A DNA stretch of 64,000 nt from Piscibacillus halophilus (GTDB lineage: Bacteria; Bacillota; Bacilli; Bacillales; Alkalibacillaceae). The first letter of the stretch is position 1. The number at the start of each line of letters is the position of its first letter. Shown one piece after another: positions 63,438 through 64,000 of this stretch. The stretch lies in contig NZ_FOES01000002.1 of assembly GCF_900110685.1 (NCBI RefSeq), forward strand, positions 1 to 64,000, read 5' to 3'. The notes below the pieces were generated by a model. It was not told where the DNA came from, searched no databases, and saw nothing but the letters and a program-made list of their open reading frames with translations. The position numbers and the translations under genes are program-made.

Positions 63438-64000
63438 TTATCCATTCCTTTTATACATCTTTTCCATAAAATCATATAAATATTGTTTGATCTTTGGTGT
63501 AGGCATTGATTGAATATAAGGCTTTCCAATTTCCTTCAGTAATATGAAGTGAATATTTTGGTTGATCGTTTTTTTATCGTTTAACATTTTTTCTATTAAT
63601 ACGTCGACATCATTGTCTGATATTAAGGACAATGGATAATCTAGTTGTCTTAACCAATCGATTAAAGAATCAGTTAATAACCGATTTTCTGTACCATTAA
63701 TTTGTTCAGATAGAAATAGGTTAAAAAGTATTCCATACATAACACTTTCCCCATGTGTGTATGGTTTAATCGCTTCAATTGCATGTCCAAGTGTATGACC
63801 AAAGTTAAGATGTTTCCTTATTCCTGACTCTGATTCATCCTTTTCAACGATTTCTTGTTTAATTCTAATCGACCTTAGTAATAACTCATCAAATCCATCG
63901 ATTATCGGATTAATAGAAAAAGCCATCATTTGTTTTAATTGTTCTAATAGCTTAGCATCTGCAATGAACCCATGCTTTACCATTTCAGCAAAGCCAGACC
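63438..64000 (-). CDS. aroB: 3-dehydroquinate synthase, C-terminal part (runs off right edge)
   Basis: Second step of the shikimate pathway. The visible half has SGFAEMVKHGFI at its upstream end, then LNFGHTLGHAIEAI and HGESVMYGI, which hold the zinc-binding histidines, and LLKDKK-like LNDKKTINQNIHFILL near the end. The N-terminal NAD-binding domain lies beyond base 64000. The frame is open to the window edge, so the gene is cut, not broken. It is upstream of aroA on the same strand. Confidence 0.93.
   Translation of the reverse strand, partial: SGFAEMVKHGFIADAKLLEQLKQMMAFSINPIIDGFDELLLRSIRIKQEIVEKDESESGIRKHLNFGHTLGHAIEAIKPYTHGESVMYGILFNLFLSEQINGTENRLLTDSLIDWLRQLDYPLSLISDNDVDVLIEKMLNDKKTINQNIHFILLKEIGKPYIQSMPTPKIKQYLYDFMEKMYKRNG

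Overview
The window reads as a chromosomal stretch of a low-GC Bacillaceae, probably a halotolerant or moderately halophilic member. Support for this comes from AT-rich DNA, strong AGGAGG-type ribosome binding sites with frequent TTG and GTG starts, a type B RNase P RNA, a bacillithiol gene (bshA), the three-gene qcrABC menaquinol:cytochrome c reductase, many conserved Bacillus 'yp..' genes, and unusually acidic extracellular proteins such as the PBP1 tail and the PBP3 lipoprotein. Species cannot be named from the sequence alone.

Left part (1-8.6 kb): the 3' end of a class C-like group II intron (end of its reverse transcriptase plus domains V and VI), an extended Fe/Mn superoxide dismutase, a membrane-anchored glycerophosphodiesterase, an M23 lipoprotein, an alkaline phosphatase/phosphodiesterase-family gene split by one in-frame TAA, the MecA-like PBP3, an SCP2 protein, a 48-residue membrane peptide behind a SigB-like promoter, and MsrA.

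Middle part (8.6-31.9 kb): an S9 peptidase, a diguanylate cyclase/DynA pair, a 7Fe ferredoxin, a LysM-M14 endopeptidase, an MsrAB fusion, Ung, a YjcZ peptide, a Tat operon with two tatA genes followed by tatC, thyA-dfrA, a C40 cell-wall hydrolase, a cold-shock protein preceded by a 22-bp hairpin, a queuosine-precursor transporter under a preQ1-I riboswitch, a sulfurtransferase, the alkylpyrone pair bpsA-bpsB, an SDR enzyme and an M32 carboxypeptidase.

Right part (32-64 kb): a long block collinear with the Bacillus subtilis ypsC-to-aroB region. It runs ypsC, rnpB, gpsB, ypsA, cdd, yppE, yppC, recU-ponA, nth, dnaD, asnS, aspB, ypmB, dinG, panDCB, birA, cca, bshA, mgsA, dapB, ypjD, ypjC, ypjA, qcrCBA, ypiF, ypiB, ypiA, aroA and aroB (cut by the window end). 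Several slots differ from what I recall of B. subtilis. bshB1, ypoC and the trp/hisC/tyrA genes are missing from their usual places. ypmA is replaced by a secreted, degenerate metallo-beta-lactamase-like protein. A 59-residue membrane peptide sits next to ypjA where ypjB would be, and a 48-residue coiled-coil peptide sits where yppD would be.

Most of the window is housekeeping: cell-wall synthesis and remodelling, DNA repair and replication, coenzyme A, bacillithiol, lysine and aromatic biosynthesis, and respiration. I see no phage, CRISPR, defence island or biosynthetic cluster beyond bpsAB. The most interesting items are small: the stop-interrupted phosphodiesterase gene, the degenerate MBL protein, the hairpin before the cold-shock gene, the riboswitch, the doubled tatA, and several unannotated short proteins.
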